From NCBI GenBank assembly GCA_910576815.1, contig CAJTKA010000004.1:1-64000 (forward strand): a DNA stretch of 64,000 nt, in the 5' to 3' direction. This DNA comes from an uncultured Lachnospiraceae bacterium (GTDB lineage: Bacteria; Bacillota; Clostridia; Lachnospirales; Lachnospiraceae). The first letter of the stretch is position 1. Each line of letters begins with the position of its first letter. Below, in pieces: positions 1 to 9,098 of this stretch. The notes beneath the pieces are model-generated. The model worked only from the letters and a program-made list of their open reading frames with translations. It did no database searches and was not told where the DNA came from. The position numbers and the translations under genes are program-made.

Positions 1-144
1 TTTCCGGGTGGCTCTGAAGCGGGAAACTGGTGGCTCCCAAAGGGGATAATATTCACTTGATTCGATCCTTCTCTCCAAATCTCTGTAAAGTTCCTCTACC
101 ACAAGCTGCGCCTTGTTTGGTATCGGAATTTCAAGTCTGCTCAT
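1..144 (-). CDS. Partial gene of unknown function, cut by the window edge
   Basis: An open frame of 48 codons starts at ATG 144 (ribosome site of the GGGGAGGGG type just upstream) and runs off the left edge without a stop. The N-terminus MSRLEIPIPNKAQLVVEELY is charged and looks helical, followed by a Trp/Pro-containing stretch. I do not recognise the family with confidence from 48 residues. Its leader carries the perfect palindrome at 180-199, so it is probably under carbon catabolite or LacI-type control. Confidence 0.55.
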   Translation of the reverse strand, partial: MSRLEIPIPNKAQLVVEELYRDLERRIESSEYYPLWEPPVSRFRATRK

Positions 145-179
145 GTAACCCCTCCCCATCCGTATACTCTTTTTTGTTA

Positions 180-199
180 AAATGTAAGCGCTTACATTT
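180..199. promoter_or_regulatory. 20-bp perfect palindrome, cre/LacI-family operator
   Basis: AAATGTAAGCGCTTACATTT is a perfect 20-bp palindrome. Its core fits the catabolite-responsive element consensus WTGNAARCGNWWNCA at every defined position. It sits 36-55 bp upstream of the start codon of the edge-cut minus-strand gene. CcpA or another LacI-family repressor is the likely ligand. The sequence cannot distinguish a global cre from a dedicated operator. Confidence 0.7.
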
Positions 200-212
200 A
201 AGATAGCACAAA

Positions 213-261
213 GCGCCCCCTTTTGCAAGTATCATTTATATCTTGTTGCAAAATTGGGCGC
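213..261 (-). terminator. Long hairpin downstream of pncB
   Basis: GCGCCC-CC-TTTTGCAA pairs with TTGCAAAA-TT-GGGCGC, giving 14 pairs around a two-base mismatch with a 17-base loop. It begins 15 bp after the nicotinate phosphoribosyltransferase stop, so it probably ends that transcript. The T-tract on the minus strand is short (TTT), so it could also be a protein-binding repeat. Confidence 0.5.
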
Positions 262-276
262 AGCTAGCGTAATCTA

Positions 277-1728
277 CTATTGACTCATTTGGTCAAGCAA
301 CACAATCTTCATATCATAAAGCCTGCTTGACAAATCGACATGTACCCTGTGCGGATTGACCAAACGTCTGGCTTCTTCCCACAGGGTATTTTGTTCCTCC
401 CTGCAATAATCGCGAATGTCCATCACTTTGGGCGACTGATAGCAGCATTTTCCACCCTGAAAAATCGGCATCATCAGCTCGCGCAGCGTATAACTGCCCG
501 GCTTAAGCATCGTCTTTTTCCACGGTTCCGCCGGATCAAAGAGAAGCAGCGGATCATTCTCATCAAAGGTTTCATCCGCCAAACAAATCAGGTCTGCGCG
601 AATCTTTCCGTTCTCTTTGTCGTATATTCTGTAGATCGTCTTGTTCCCCGGATTCGTCACTTTCTCGGTATTTTCGGAAAGCTTGATCTTAGGAATGAAT
701 TTTCCGTCCTCTCCCATGACTGCCGCCAGCTTGTATACGCCGCCAAAGGACGGGCAGTCCTTGGAGGTGATCAGGTGAGTGCCGACACCCCAGGACGTGA
801 TCTTTGCCCCTTGATCTTTCAGGCTCTGGATCAAAAATTCATCCAGATCATTGGAGGCGGAGATCACCGCATCAAAAAAGCCCGCCTCATCCAACATCCT
901 TCTCGCTTCCTTGGAAAGATAGGCCAGATCGCCGCTGTCCAAGCGGATACCGTAAAAGGAAAGGGGAATCCCCGCCGCCCGCATCTCCTGAAAGACACGG
1001 ATCGCATTGGGCACGCCCGATTTTAAGGTGTCGTAAGTGTCCACCAGCAGAATGCAGGCGGAAGGGTATAACTCTGCATATGTCTTAAAAGCCGTATATT
1101 CGTCAGGAAAACTCATGATCCAGCTGTGGGCATGTGTACCTTTCACGGGAATATCAAACAACTGCCCGCAGAGCACGTTGGAGGTACCCACACAGCCGCC
1201 GATGACAGCCGCTCTTGCGCCGTAGGTGCCCGCATCCGGCCCTTGCGCGCGGCGCAGTCCAAATTCCATCACGCCATCGCCCTGCGCTGCGTAACATACC
1301 CGCGCCGCCTTGGTGGCAATCAGGCTCTGATGGTTGATGATATTTAAGATGGCCGTCTCCACAAATTGGGCCTGCATAATGGGCGCGATCACTTTTACTA
1401 ACGGTTCCCGCGGAAAGACCACGGTGCCTTCCGGGATCGTGTAGATATCCCCGGTAAACTGAAAATCCGCCAGATAATCTAAAAAATCTTTGTTGAAAAT
1501 ACCAAGCCCTGCCAGATAATCGATATCCTCTTTTTCAAAATGCAGTTCCTCTATGTAACGGATCAGCTGCTCCACACCCGCCATGATGGCAAAGCCGCCG
1601 TCGCAGGGGTTGTTGCGGTAAAAGGCGTCAAATATGACCGTCTCATTTCTGTCCTTGTTCTTAAAATACCCCTGCATCATCGTCAGCTCATAGAGGTCGG
1701 TCAACAGTGTCAAATTTTGTCTGTCCAT
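277..1728 (-). CDS. pncB: Nicotinate phosphoribosyltransferase
   Basis: The product (483 aa) joins nicotinate to PRPP with ATP use to make nicotinate mononucleotide, the NAD salvage entry step in the cytoplasm. The N-terminus NLTLLTDLYELTMMQGY is characteristic of the family. So are the FGLRRAQGPDAG segment near residue 157, GGCVGTSNVL, KGTHAHSWIMSF near 197 and the RLDSGDL motif near 264. Length and ends match the Firmicute family. The start is supported by GGGAGG 6 bp upstream of ATG 1728. It is the last gene before the hairpin at 213-261, and a chemoreceptor lies 17 bp upstream on the same strand. Confidence 0.95.
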   Translation of the reverse strand: MDRQNLTLLTDLYELTMMQGYFKNKDRNETVIFDAFYRNNPCDGGFAIMAGVEQLIRYIEELHFEKEDIDYLAGLGIFNKDFLDYLADFQFTGDIYTIPEGTVVFPREPLVKVIAPIMQAQFVETAILNIINHQSLIATKAARVCYAAQGDGVMEFGLRRAQGPDAGTYGARAAVIGGCVGTSNVLCGQLFDIPVKGTHAHSWIMSFPDEYTAFKTYAELYPSACILLVDTYDTLKSGVPNAIRVFQEMRAAGIPLSFYGIRLDSGDLAYLSKEARRMLDEAGFFDAVISASNDLDEFLIQSLKDQGAKITSWGVGTHLITSKDCPSFGGVYKLAAVMGEDGKFIPKIKLSENTEKVTNPGNKTIYRIYDKENGKIRADLICLADETFDENDPLLLFDPAEPWKKTMLKPGSYTLRELMMPIFQGGKCCYQSPKVMDIRDYCREEQNTLWEEARRLVNPHRVHVDLSSRLYDMKIVLLDQMSQ

Positions 1729-1745
1729 GGATATCCTCCCAGGTC

Positions 1746-3455
1746 TTATTTCTGTGGCAACTCAAACTTGGCAATCAGTTCATCCAGTGTAACGGCCTGC
1801 GCCGACAACTGCTGGCTGGTAGCCGAAGATTCCTCAGCCACCGCTGCGTTGGTCTGGATCACATCCGAAATCTGATCCACACCAAGCTCTGCTTCCTTCA
1901 TGGTAGCCATCTGACTGGCGGAAATGGTGCTCATCTCCTTAGAGGACTCCGCCACCTTTCTGATGCCTTCCACCACGATCGCCAGTGAGGCAACCGCGCG
2001 CTCCGCCACCTTGTTCCCGTTCTCAACTTCTTTCAGAGTACCCCCAATCAACGCTCTGGTGTCCACGGCAGACTTACTGCTCTCCTCCGCAAGCTTCCTG
2101 ATCTGGTCAGCCACAACGGCGAATCCTCGTCCTGCCTCTCCTGCTCTCGCCGCCTCGATCGATGCATTCAGGGAAAGCATGTTGGTCTCTGATGCAATAT
2201 TCTCAATTTCTGAAATAATATTTCCGATCTTCTGGGAAGCCTCGCTGATGCGGGACATCGCCTCCACCATTTCATTCATATCTTCGCTGCTGCGTTCCGC
2301 CACATCCGCATATTCCCGGGACTGCTTATAGGCATCCTCAGCCGAAGCAGCCGCCGTCTGTGCTGCCTCCGCGATCGTCGTGATCGTCGCATGAAGCTCC
2401 TCAACGGCTCCCGCCTGATCGGTCGCACCCTCCGCCAGACTCTGGGAAGTATCCGCCAGATTGGAAGCGCCTGCGTTAACTTGCTCCGAGGACATCCCTA
2501 TATAGCGAAGCGTATCGATCATATTGTCCCGCAGCTGCTTCAAAGAATCAAATATCTGACGGAATTCACCCTTGTATCGATCGCCGTCCTTTGACCGAAC
2601 CGCAAAGTTGGAATTTGACATGGAACCCAAGATATATTCCAGATCATAAATAACGAAATCAAGCGTCTCCGCCATATCCTTGGCCGAATTGATCACATCA
2701 GCAACCTCATCATCCGACTGCGCTTCCGGAAACGGTGTTGTCAAATCGCCCTCGGCAAACTTTTCCATTCTGTCCTTCAACTGATTCAGCGGTTTGTCGA
2801 TATTGTCCGCTATATACCTTCCCAGACGGATAGAGGTGAAAATCGCAAGGAAAATAATCACCACAATCACGATTGCAAGCCCGATGCAGACAAACGTCAA
2901 CGTTTTGGAGGTTGTGTCCCCCCGCTCTACCTTGATATCCATAATGGAAATCAGCTGATCGTTGATCTCCGTATAGAGGGGTGCCAGCTCACTGATCGCC
3001 CTATCCTGTGCAACGGCACACTGCTCCCGATCCGTAACACCGCCCTGCGTTATAATCTCGTTATCAAGCGCCCAATAAGCCGACAGCTTGGAGCTGATAT
3101 CCGCATATACTTTCTTGTTCTCCGCAGATACCATAGCGCTTTCCAGCTCCGCAAAGCTGGCCGTGAAATTTTCGATACTCTTCGCGTGGTCAGCTTTCAG
3201 ACTTTCAATCATGGCTTCGTCATCATAGCCGATGACACCTCTCATGGTCGATCTTGCTTCCGCAAAATACGTCATTGCCTGGCCTACATCGCCCTGCGCA
3301 AACCCGTATACTTCCAGTGCATTGGAATAGATGATCGCCACTATGATCATGGTGATCAACACAACTGCCGCTACAATAGCCGGAACCCCCGATGCGATCA
3401 CAAATCCTCTCACCAAGCGTTCCTTGATTCGATACTTGTTCAGTTTTTCATACAT
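1746..3455 (-). CDS. Methyl-accepting chemotaxis protein
   Basis: A 569-aa transmembrane chemoreceptor. A membrane helix at about residues 20-43 is followed by a roughly 145-residue extracytoplasmic four-helix-bundle sensor, then a second helix at about 188-211. A HAMP region (about 212-270) and a long cytoplasmic signalling coiled coil follow. The hairpin tip carries the diagnostic NASIEAARAGEAGRGFAVVA stretch that contacts CheA/CheW. The protein ends without a CheR/CheB pentapeptide. Its start has GGAGGGG 7 bp upstream. The ligand cannot be read from sequence. No che or flagellar genes occur in the window. Confidence 0.93.
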   Translation of the reverse strand: MYEKLNKYRIKERLVRGFVIASGVPAIVAAVVLITMIIVAIIYSNALEVYGFAQGDVGQAMTYFAEARSTMRGVIGYDDEAMIESLKADHAKSIENFTASFAELESAMVSAENKKVYADISSKLSAYWALDNEIITQGGVTDREQCAVAQDRAISELAPLYTEINDQLISIMDIKVERGDTTSKTLTFVCIGLAIVIVVIIFLAIFTSIRLGRYIADNIDKPLNQLKDRMEKFAEGDLTTPFPEAQSDDEVADVINSAKDMAETLDFVIYDLEYILGSMSNSNFAVRSKDGDRYKGEFRQIFDSLKQLRDNMIDTLRYIGMSSEQVNAGASNLADTSQSLAEGATDQAGAVEELHATITTIAEAAQTAAASAEDAYKQSREYADVAERSSEDMNEMVEAMSRISEASQKIGNIISEIENIASETNMLSLNASIEAARAGEAGRGFAVVADQIRKLAEESSKSAVDTRALIGGTLKEVENGNKVAERAVASLAIVVEGIRKVAESSKEMSTISASQMATMKEAELGVDQISDVIQTNAAVAEESSATSQQLSAQAVTLDELIAKFELPQK

Positions 3456-3886
3456 TTCTATCCCCTCCTAATATACTGCCGCAGCTTAGATCAAAGCCTT
3501 TTCCGTCTCTTTATGCTTTTCTCCAAAGCTCCGTTCCTATCTGTAACAAACCGATCAGACATGAAACAAAACTGCCTCTACATCGCTCCTCCTGCGGCTA
3601 TATAGTCGAGAATCATGAAACTCTGCACTTCCTAAATGTTAGAAATCCGACAATTTTTCTGCTTTTGCCTGAATTGATAAATTACGTATCCATTATAATC
3701 CTTTCTACCTCAAAGTCCCAGATAAATATATTACAAAAAAACTAATTTGTATTTATTTATTATGTATTGTTTTGTCCTAATTGCATATATTTTCGCAACA
3801 TTTTCATCATTTTCTCCCACATCGATCGGTGACATTGCTCCTATCACCATCCGTTCTTCCCCGTTTCGGATCGTGGTACAAAGCAA
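3456..3886. other. Intergenic region, no gene seen
   Basis: This 431-bp AT-rich stretch separates the chemoreceptor from the HD-GYP gene on the same strand. It must hold the chemoreceptor promoter: a TATAAT-like hexamer lies on the minus strand near 3690, but I find no convincing -35 at proper spacing. No open frame with a ribosome site was found. Confidence 0.5.
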
Positions 3887-5200
3887 TCAAAAGTCATCAT
3901 CCGCGCAGGCCAAAAAAGCTTCGGCTACAAGCGGATCAAAATGCGTGCCGCTCTCCTCCCGTATGATCGCATATGCCTTTGTGAGAGGCATGGCATCCTT
4001 GTAACAGCGTTTGGAAGTGAGCGCGTCAAACACATCCGCCACCGCCATGATCCTGGCGCTAAGCGGAATTTCCTCCCCGTCGATACCGTAGGGATATCCC
4101 TTACCATTCCACCACTCATGATGGTAGGCCGCCATCTCCACTGCCGTGTTCAGATAGCCCGACTCCCCAAGTTCCGCCTTTGCGTGGGTAAGCAGTTCCT
4201 CCCCTGCCGTTGTGTGGGTTTTCATGATAGCGAACTCCTCCTCCGTGAGCCGCCCCGGCTTGTTTAAAATAGCGTCCGCAATATGAATCTTTCCAATATC
4301 ATGAAGCGGCGCCGCCACGATCATATCCTCCATATATCTGTCAGTCAGAATTTCCGGGTATACGCCCCGCCTTTTTAATTCCTTTGCGATCCGCTCCACA
4401 TAATCCGCCGTGCGTTTGATATGACCGCCCGTATTGTCGTCTCTGTTCTCGACGACCTCCGCCATGAAGGTGATCATCCCCGACTGCATACCGGAAACCC
4501 GCTCATGGTAGAAAGTCCGCATATTGCCCTGCATGATCAGCACGATGATCGTGACTGCCATAATAAAGACGGCGATGCTGCTAATCATTATGAAGGAGGC
4601 CAGCTCATTCCTATGCGCTCCGTTCGAAGCATACAAAGTATATGCGTCAATACTTCCCGCTGCTTTCTGCGCCGCCAGCTCATTGGAAAAAACAAGCATA
4701 ATGATTCCAATCACCCACAGCAGGGTGTTCTCTGAGCGCCGCAGACTCCTGCTTCGCATGTTTTCCCGAAACCAGCTGCGCCACACGCTGCCTTTGGCAT
4801 AAAACAATAACAGCGCCACACCTAATATTCCATACATGACATACTGATAAATCATCGTTTCCTGTTCGGACAATGACATCAAGTAAGGCGGCACCAGAAG
4901 GAGCGGCCCTAAAAGCCCGTTGATGATACCTGTAAGTGGAATCATCAAAAGCAGCACCCACAGATGCCCCTTTTTCCTGCCAAGCAGGACATTTACTTCA
5001 ATCATCAGGATCGCTGCCATCCCCGCCGCATCTTTCCCAAAGGCAAGAAATACCACGCCGATCACAAGGAAACTGACCAAATAGAAAACGCGTTGCTTTT
5101 TTGCCTCCATATCCGACTCTAAAAACACATATTTTTTGATTAGGAAACCGCTGATCGCAATTGCAGCTGTTTCCAGTAATTCCAATACTACTGTTTCCAT
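3887..5200 (-). CDS. Membrane-bound HD-GYP domain phosphodiesterase
   Basis: A 437-aa protein with about seven hydrophobic helices in residues 1-222, followed by an HD-GYP domain at about 240-430. The metal-binding HD is H300-D301 in LHDIGKIHIADAILNKPG. The following H329, the HHEWWNGKGYP motif (about 360-370) and GEEIPLSARI are all intact, so it should hydrolyse cyclic di-GMP. The membrane part is not a recognised sensor (no PAS or 7TMR signature I can name). It partners functionally with the diguanylate cyclase at 29516-30853, though they are far apart. Confidence 0.9.
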   Translation of the reverse strand: METVVLELLETAAIAISGFLIKKYVFLESDMEAKKQRVFYLVSFLVIGVVFLAFGKDAAGMAAILMIEVNVLLGRKKGHLWVLLLMIPLTGIINGLLGPLLLVPPYLMSLSEQETMIYQYVMYGILGVALLLFYAKGSVWRSWFRENMRSRSLRRSENTLLWVIGIIMLVFSNELAAQKAAGSIDAYTLYASNGAHRNELASFIMISSIAVFIMAVTIIVLIMQGNMRTFYHERVSGMQSGMITFMAEVVENRDDNTGGHIKRTADYVERIAKELKRRGVYPEILTDRYMEDMIVAAPLHDIGKIHIADAILNKPGRLTEEEFAIMKTHTTAGEELLTHAKAELGESGYLNTAVEMAAYHHEWWNGKGYPYGIDGEEIPLSARIMAVADVFDALTSKRCYKDAMPLTKAYAIIREESGTHFDPLVAEAFLACADDDF

Positions 5201-5269
5201 CGTTTACACCCAACCCTCGCTTCCTTTGTGAGCATCAAGATCCGCCAATCTTTCCTCGCATCATTTCCG

Positions 5270-5755
5270 TCAATCCGACACTTTTCCAACCATTTTGTTT
5301 CTCATCAGCACAGCAGCCGCCGTAATAAGCGGATAAAGAATCGTCAAAATCACAAAGAACGCAATGCCCGCATCCAGAAATACATAGACGATATTAAAGC
5401 CGAAATGCAGCAGCACCGAGTAAAGCAGATTCCGTTCCCGCTCCAAAAATAGATTCATTAGTACCGTAAGGCAGGTGATGACGACAATATTGGAAATAAT
5501 GTAAGGCACTGCCCGCCAGTCAGTGAAATCCGAGTCCACCGCCCACAGCAGCGTATGCCAGAAACACCACACCAAGCCCTGGCAAACCGCGGATTTCAGG
5601 AAACCGTATCTTGCATCAAACTCCTCTTTCATAAAACCGCGCCAGCCCAATTCTTCACCCGTCGGTCCCGAGGTAAACGCAAGGAACAGCCAGATACAGC
5701 AGTACATGTCTAACACAAAAAAAATCAGCATAAACCAGGCATACGCTCCCATCAT
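5270..5755 (-). CDS. N-terminally short CPBP-family intramembrane protease
   Basis: This 161-aa hydrophobic protein contains the three CPBP (CAAX protease/bacteriocin-processing) signatures. These are EELGWRGF near residue 34, FWHTLLW near 68, and LLHFGFN near 117. In full-length relatives the EExxxR motif lies after about 100 or more residues of membrane helices, but here it lies at residue 34. The first helices are therefore missing, while the catalytic core is intact. ATG 5755 overlaps the stop of the LytTR regulator by four bases (ATGA), so it is translationally coupled. It may be a remnant created by deletion or a minimal active protease. Confidence 0.7.
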   Translation of the reverse strand: MMGAYAWFMLIFFVLDMYCCIWLFLAFTSGPTGEELGWRGFMKEEFDARYGFLKSAVCQGLVWCFWHTLLWAVDSDFTDWRAVPYIISNIVVITCLTVLMNLFLERERNLLYSVLLHFGFNIVYVFLDAGIAFFVILTILYPLITAAAVLMRNKMVGKVSD

Positions 5756-6477
5756 ATCTCCCCCTGTCTCCTAATGTACTCCCTTTCCACGTCCTTATAA
5801 TATTTCTTCGATATGCTGACCTCCGTCCCGTTTTTCAATACGATGTTGTAACGCTCCACACTTTTTGCATACTTCATATTGACCAGAAAACTTTGATGGA
5901 CACGGCAAAAGCCGTACTGCCGCAGTTTCTTTTCTACCTCGTCCAGCCTGTCGTAACGGGAATACTCTTTCACGCTGTCTTCCATTACAAAAAAGAGCAC
6001 CTTATGCAGCCTGCTCTCCACATAGAGAACCGCATCCGTCGGAATGCGCTTTTTCCCGCTCTGAAATTCAAATTCACACACTGCCTCCTCTTTGTGCAGA
6101 CGGTCCGTAATTGTGTCCAGACATTCTTGCTGCGCGTTTTTAAGACTCCCCTCCTCTTTCAAAAGATAACGCACGGCACCCACCTTATAGCCCTCTAAAG
6201 CATAGGTGATATACGCCGTCACAAAAACAATACAGACCGTTTCAGACAGCCTACGGATCTGTGCGGCCGTCTGCAGCCCATCCATTTCTTCCATACTGAT
6301 ATCGAGAAAGATCACGTCATACGGCAAATCGACATCCGCGCGGTCAAGCAGCTCCTTCCCCGACGCATACAGATCGATCCGACACTCCCATCCCCGATTT
6401 TTCATATATTGTTCGATCAGTTTCTTTTCCTGAGTTCGAAAATAGGCTTCGTCGTCGCATACCGCAATACGGAACAT
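5752..6477 (-). CDS. LytTR-family response regulator (orphan)
   Basis: A 241-aa regulator. A receiver domain (about 1-120) has the acidic pocket CDDE at 7-10 and phosphorylatable D59 in DVIFLDISMEEMDG. It is followed by a LytTR DNA-binding domain (about 140-235) with RVHQSFLVNMKYAK and a basic C-terminus. A good GGAGGAAGG ribosome site precedes ATG 6477. No histidine kinase is adjacent, and the coupled downstream gene is a truncated CPBP protease. AgrA/ComE-type regulators often sit with CPBP immunity or processing proteins, so this may be a remnant of a peptide-pheromone locus. Confidence 0.88.
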   Translation of the reverse strand: MFRIAVCDDEAYFRTQEKKLIEQYMKNRGWECRIDLYASGKELLDRADVDLPYDVIFLDISMEEMDGLQTAAQIRRLSETVCIVFVTAYITYALEGYKVGAVRYLLKEEGSLKNAQQECLDTITDRLHKEEAVCEFEFQSGKKRIPTDAVLYVESRLHKVLFFVMEDSVKEYSRYDRLDEVEKKLRQYGFCRVHQSFLVNMKYAKSVERYNIVLKNGTEVSISKKYYKDVEREYIRRQGEI

Positions 6478-6735
6478 GCCGCCTTCCTCCGTCCTGTTAT
6501 TCTGTTCTCAAATATATCATACACAAAAATCAAACGCCAATCCATCTTTTGATTTACCAGCCCATATGATATATTTTGTCAGACCTATGCTCCGTCATAA
6601 ACTGATTCTCGAAACCGATTATTTTCCTAATGCGGTTTCTCTACTTTGCACTATTGTAAATGGTTCCTGAAATGATACAAGAAAATTGGCAGAATTGGAA
6701 ATGATTTTGCAGAATTGGAATAAGCTATGTCAGGC
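6478..6735. repeat. Intergenic region with tandem TTKGCAGAATTGGAA repeat
   Basis: This gene-free 258-bp stretch lies between the regulator and the lipoprotein gene. TTGGCAGAATTGGAA (6686-6700) and TTTGCAGAATTGGAA (6706-6720) form a tandem pair with 20-bp spacing. The 24-base unit from 6698 to 6721 recurs with a single mismatch at 12079-12102, upstream of an AraC gene. The function is unknown; a regulator binding site or small mobile relic are options. Confidence 0.5.
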
Positions 6736-7962
6736 TTACTCCGCCACGGTCGGCACTTTCAATTCCTTTTCTTCGATAGAATTAGATAAGTATCGAAATG
6801 TGCCGTCATCAAACGGCTGCACCACGATCCGATTGGTAAAGGCCAGATCGGAATCATAATCCGCCCACACGGCGTCTACGATCAGCGTGACCGTGCCATC
6901 CGCATTTTCTGTATAATCGACCACTTCCCCAAAGGGCGGATACTGTCTGGAAAAGATCATATCATACGCATAGCTGTCGCTTTTTTCATCATATCCGCAT
7001 ACGTTTCGCAACTGTTCTACTGATACGGGAAAATAAGTCGTCATGATCCGCTCGTAAGTTTCTGCCGGTATCCTCCCGTTTTGCGGACTTATATTTTCTC
7101 CGGTATCGATTCGATAAATATCCTCAAACATACAAGGCATCAAAATGTCCTCCACATTTTTGCTGTCCCAATTTGTTACCAGCACATTATAGTTTACATA
7201 ACTCAGTCCGTGGATATATTTTTCTGTCAATTCCCTGCACGTGTCAGAAAGCGGCTTTATCCGCCAATACTGCCGCAGGCCGGAATACGACATCATGTTT
7301 TCATGAGCATAGATCAAATATCCCTTCTTAGTCAGTTTCATTTCCGCAATGTCACTGACCGAAGTACTCCTGATCTCAGGGATACCACCCTCCCGCCAGC
7401 CGATTCCCACATAATAGGTCTGCACCTTTCCATCCCGACACAAAAATGTGATCGCTCCAATCAGGCCGTCCGAATTTACGTAATATAATGTTACCATAGC
7501 ATTACGTTTTTCCCTGTACGCAGCATAGAAAGTTTCTACCTTCTCATAATTTTCCATGTTCATATCATCTGCAACGCTGACGTATCCTGCGCTTCCCAGA
7601 AACGTGACCACCTCCAGACACTGCTCCTTTGTAAACTCTTTGATTCCCGAACCGAAGGCCGATTCGCCTGTCAGTTCTATGTCCTGATATACCTCTTTAA
7701 CTTGTTGTGCGGCTGTGAGGTTAGTCTCTTTTAATTCCTCTATTTCTGTCTCCGTCAGCAAAGATTGTTCTGCTTGCGGAAGCATCCATAAATCAGAGTC
7801 CGTTTTGTCCTCTCCCCTATCTGCCTGTGTGTCCACGATATCTACGTTTTCCACCACCTCATCACCGCAAGCCCCAAACAGTAATGTCATCATGCAGACT
7901 GCAGCGGATATAAGCGCTTTTCTGCTCCTGTTTCTTTTCTTCCACAATATCTTCCCAAGCAT
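6736..7962 (-). CDS. Uncharacterised secreted lipoprotein
   Basis: A 408-aa protein with a type II signal peptide: basic KKRNRSRK, a hydrophobic stretch, and a lipobox-like LLFGAC placing the lipidated Cys near residue 32. An acidic linker follows, then a globular region rich in Tyr and beta-prone segments. I recall similar Lachnospiraceae lipoproteins grouped under a DUF6070-type name, but cannot confirm this. AGAGGA precedes ATG 7962. It has no partner on its strand and is divergent from the XRE regulator at 8301. Confidence 0.75.
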   Translation of the reverse strand: MLGKILWKKRNRSRKALISAAVCMMTLLFGACGDEVVENVDIVDTQADRGEDKTDSDLWMLPQAEQSLLTETEIEELKETNLTAAQQVKEVYQDIELTGESAFGSGIKEFTKEQCLEVVTFLGSAGYVSVADDMNMENYEKVETFYAAYREKRNAMVTLYYVNSDGLIGAITFLCRDGKVQTYYVGIGWREGGIPEIRSTSVSDIAEMKLTKKGYLIYAHENMMSYSGLRQYWRIKPLSDTCRELTEKYIHGLSYVNYNVLVTNWDSKNVEDILMPCMFEDIYRIDTGENISPQNGRIPAETYERIMTTYFPVSVEQLRNVCGYDEKSDSYAYDMIFSRQYPPFGEVVDYTENADGTVTLIVDAVWADYDSDLAFTNRIVVQPFDDGTFRYLSNSIEEKELKVPTVAE

Positions 7963-8300
7963 AACTGTTTCCTCTTTTCCCGTTATCTCTTTCTACTGCA
8001 TCCGCAGTCATACCGATGACAGCAATCCATTTGATACGCTTTGCTCCTAAATTCATTGTATCCCATTTATGATCCCTACGTCAAAAAGTGCCAAAGACAA
8101 TGTAACACATTATGTTGCATACATACCTCAAAAAGCATATGATAGTTGGTGGATTCCCTTTCTTCGTTATGTCATAATCATAGTTGCCCAACGGCCGATT
8201 GGCAGAATAAACTCAAATTTTATCGAGAGATTTGTGTCTGCACGCTGCTTGCCACAAACTCGATCATGCACAGAGAGAAACGGAGAGGAGAAAAAGAAAT
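7963..8300. other. Divergent intergenic region
   Basis: This 338-bp spacer lies between the lipoprotein gene (minus) and an XRE regulator (plus) and should carry both promoters. A short inverted repeat AATGT-aac-ACATT lies near 8100-8112. Open frames here lack ribosome sites and I call none. Confidence 0.4.
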
Positions 8301-9038
8301 ATGAATTTAGGAAATAATATCAGTTTTTTGCGGAAGCAGAAAAAACTTACGCAGGAACAGCTTGCCGATCAAATGAATGTAACCAGACAAACCGTGTCAA
8401 GATGGGAGTCGAATGAAGTGGTTCCCGAGCTGGACAGGCTTGTGGAAATGTGCGGGATTTTTTCCTGTAATCTGGATGCCCTTGTGCGAGAAGATTTGAC
8501 CGGCCAACACAACATTTATTCAGAGATCACGATCAAAAGAGTCGCACCGTTTCGGATGGCCAGCTATATCATCATTTCGCAGGATCCGGAAAACGATGCG
8601 CTGGAGCATATAAACCACTGGGCGAAAAGCTGCGGTTTGACAGAGGTATGTCCTGAGGTGAAACTGATTGGATGGGACTTTCCCTTCATATCACAGGAAC
8701 AGAACAATCGGTTCGGAATGCACGGATATGTTGCCGCCTGTGTGATCCCGGATGATTTCCAGACAGATTACCCCGGCGCGATCATTTCAGAAAATAGGGA
8801 AGCAGACTATGCCGTGATAACCATCAAAGAGCCCTTCATTCAGCCGTTTGAAAGGATACCCAAAGCCTATAAACTAATCATGGACTACCTGCAGACTAAT
8901 AACTTCAAAGAAAAACCGCAGGAAAATATCATCGGCTGTTTTGAGTATGCGTATGAGAAGAACGGTATTTCTTATATGGACGTGTATATTCATGTGGATA
9001 GTGTAACAAAGGCGGATTCGTATTCCAGTTTTAGCTGA
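8301..9038 (+). CDS. XRE-family regulator with GyrI-like effector domain
   Basis: A 245-aa regulator. Residues 1-62 form a helix-turn-helix of the Cro/CI type with LTQEQLADQMNVTRQTVSRW, followed from about residue 75 by a domain of the GyrI/AraC-effector-binding fold (ITIKRVAPFRMASYII, AIISENREADYAVITI, MDVYIHV at the end). I chose ATG 8301 because GGAGAGGAG lies 11 bp upstream; a longer frame from 8232 has no ribosome site. The effector domain suggests binding of a small hydrophobic or drug-like molecule, by family analogy only. It is the first of three regulators of this type within 6 kb. Confidence 0.85.
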   Translation: MNLGNNISFLRKQKKLTQEQLADQMNVTRQTVSRWESNEVVPELDRLVEMCGIFSCNLDALVREDLTGQHNIYSEITIKRVAPFRMASYIIISQDPENDALEHINHWAKSCGLTEVCPEVKLIGWDFPFISQEQNNRFGMHGYVAACVIPDDFQTDYPGAIISENREADYAVITIKEPFIQPFERIPKAYKLIMDYLQTNNFKEKPQENIIGCFEYAYEKNGISYMDVYIHVDSVTKADSYSSFS

Positions 9039-9098
9039 CGAAAACGATAGAATAACACAGTAAACCGCTATCATAAAAACAACAGCGAAGGAAATGCC

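Noticed and set aside
8069..8317. 82-codon plus-strand frame upstream of the XRE regulator
   Set aside because: It overlaps the XRE start in another frame, lacks a ribosome site and has a random-looking composition; the region is a divergent promoter.
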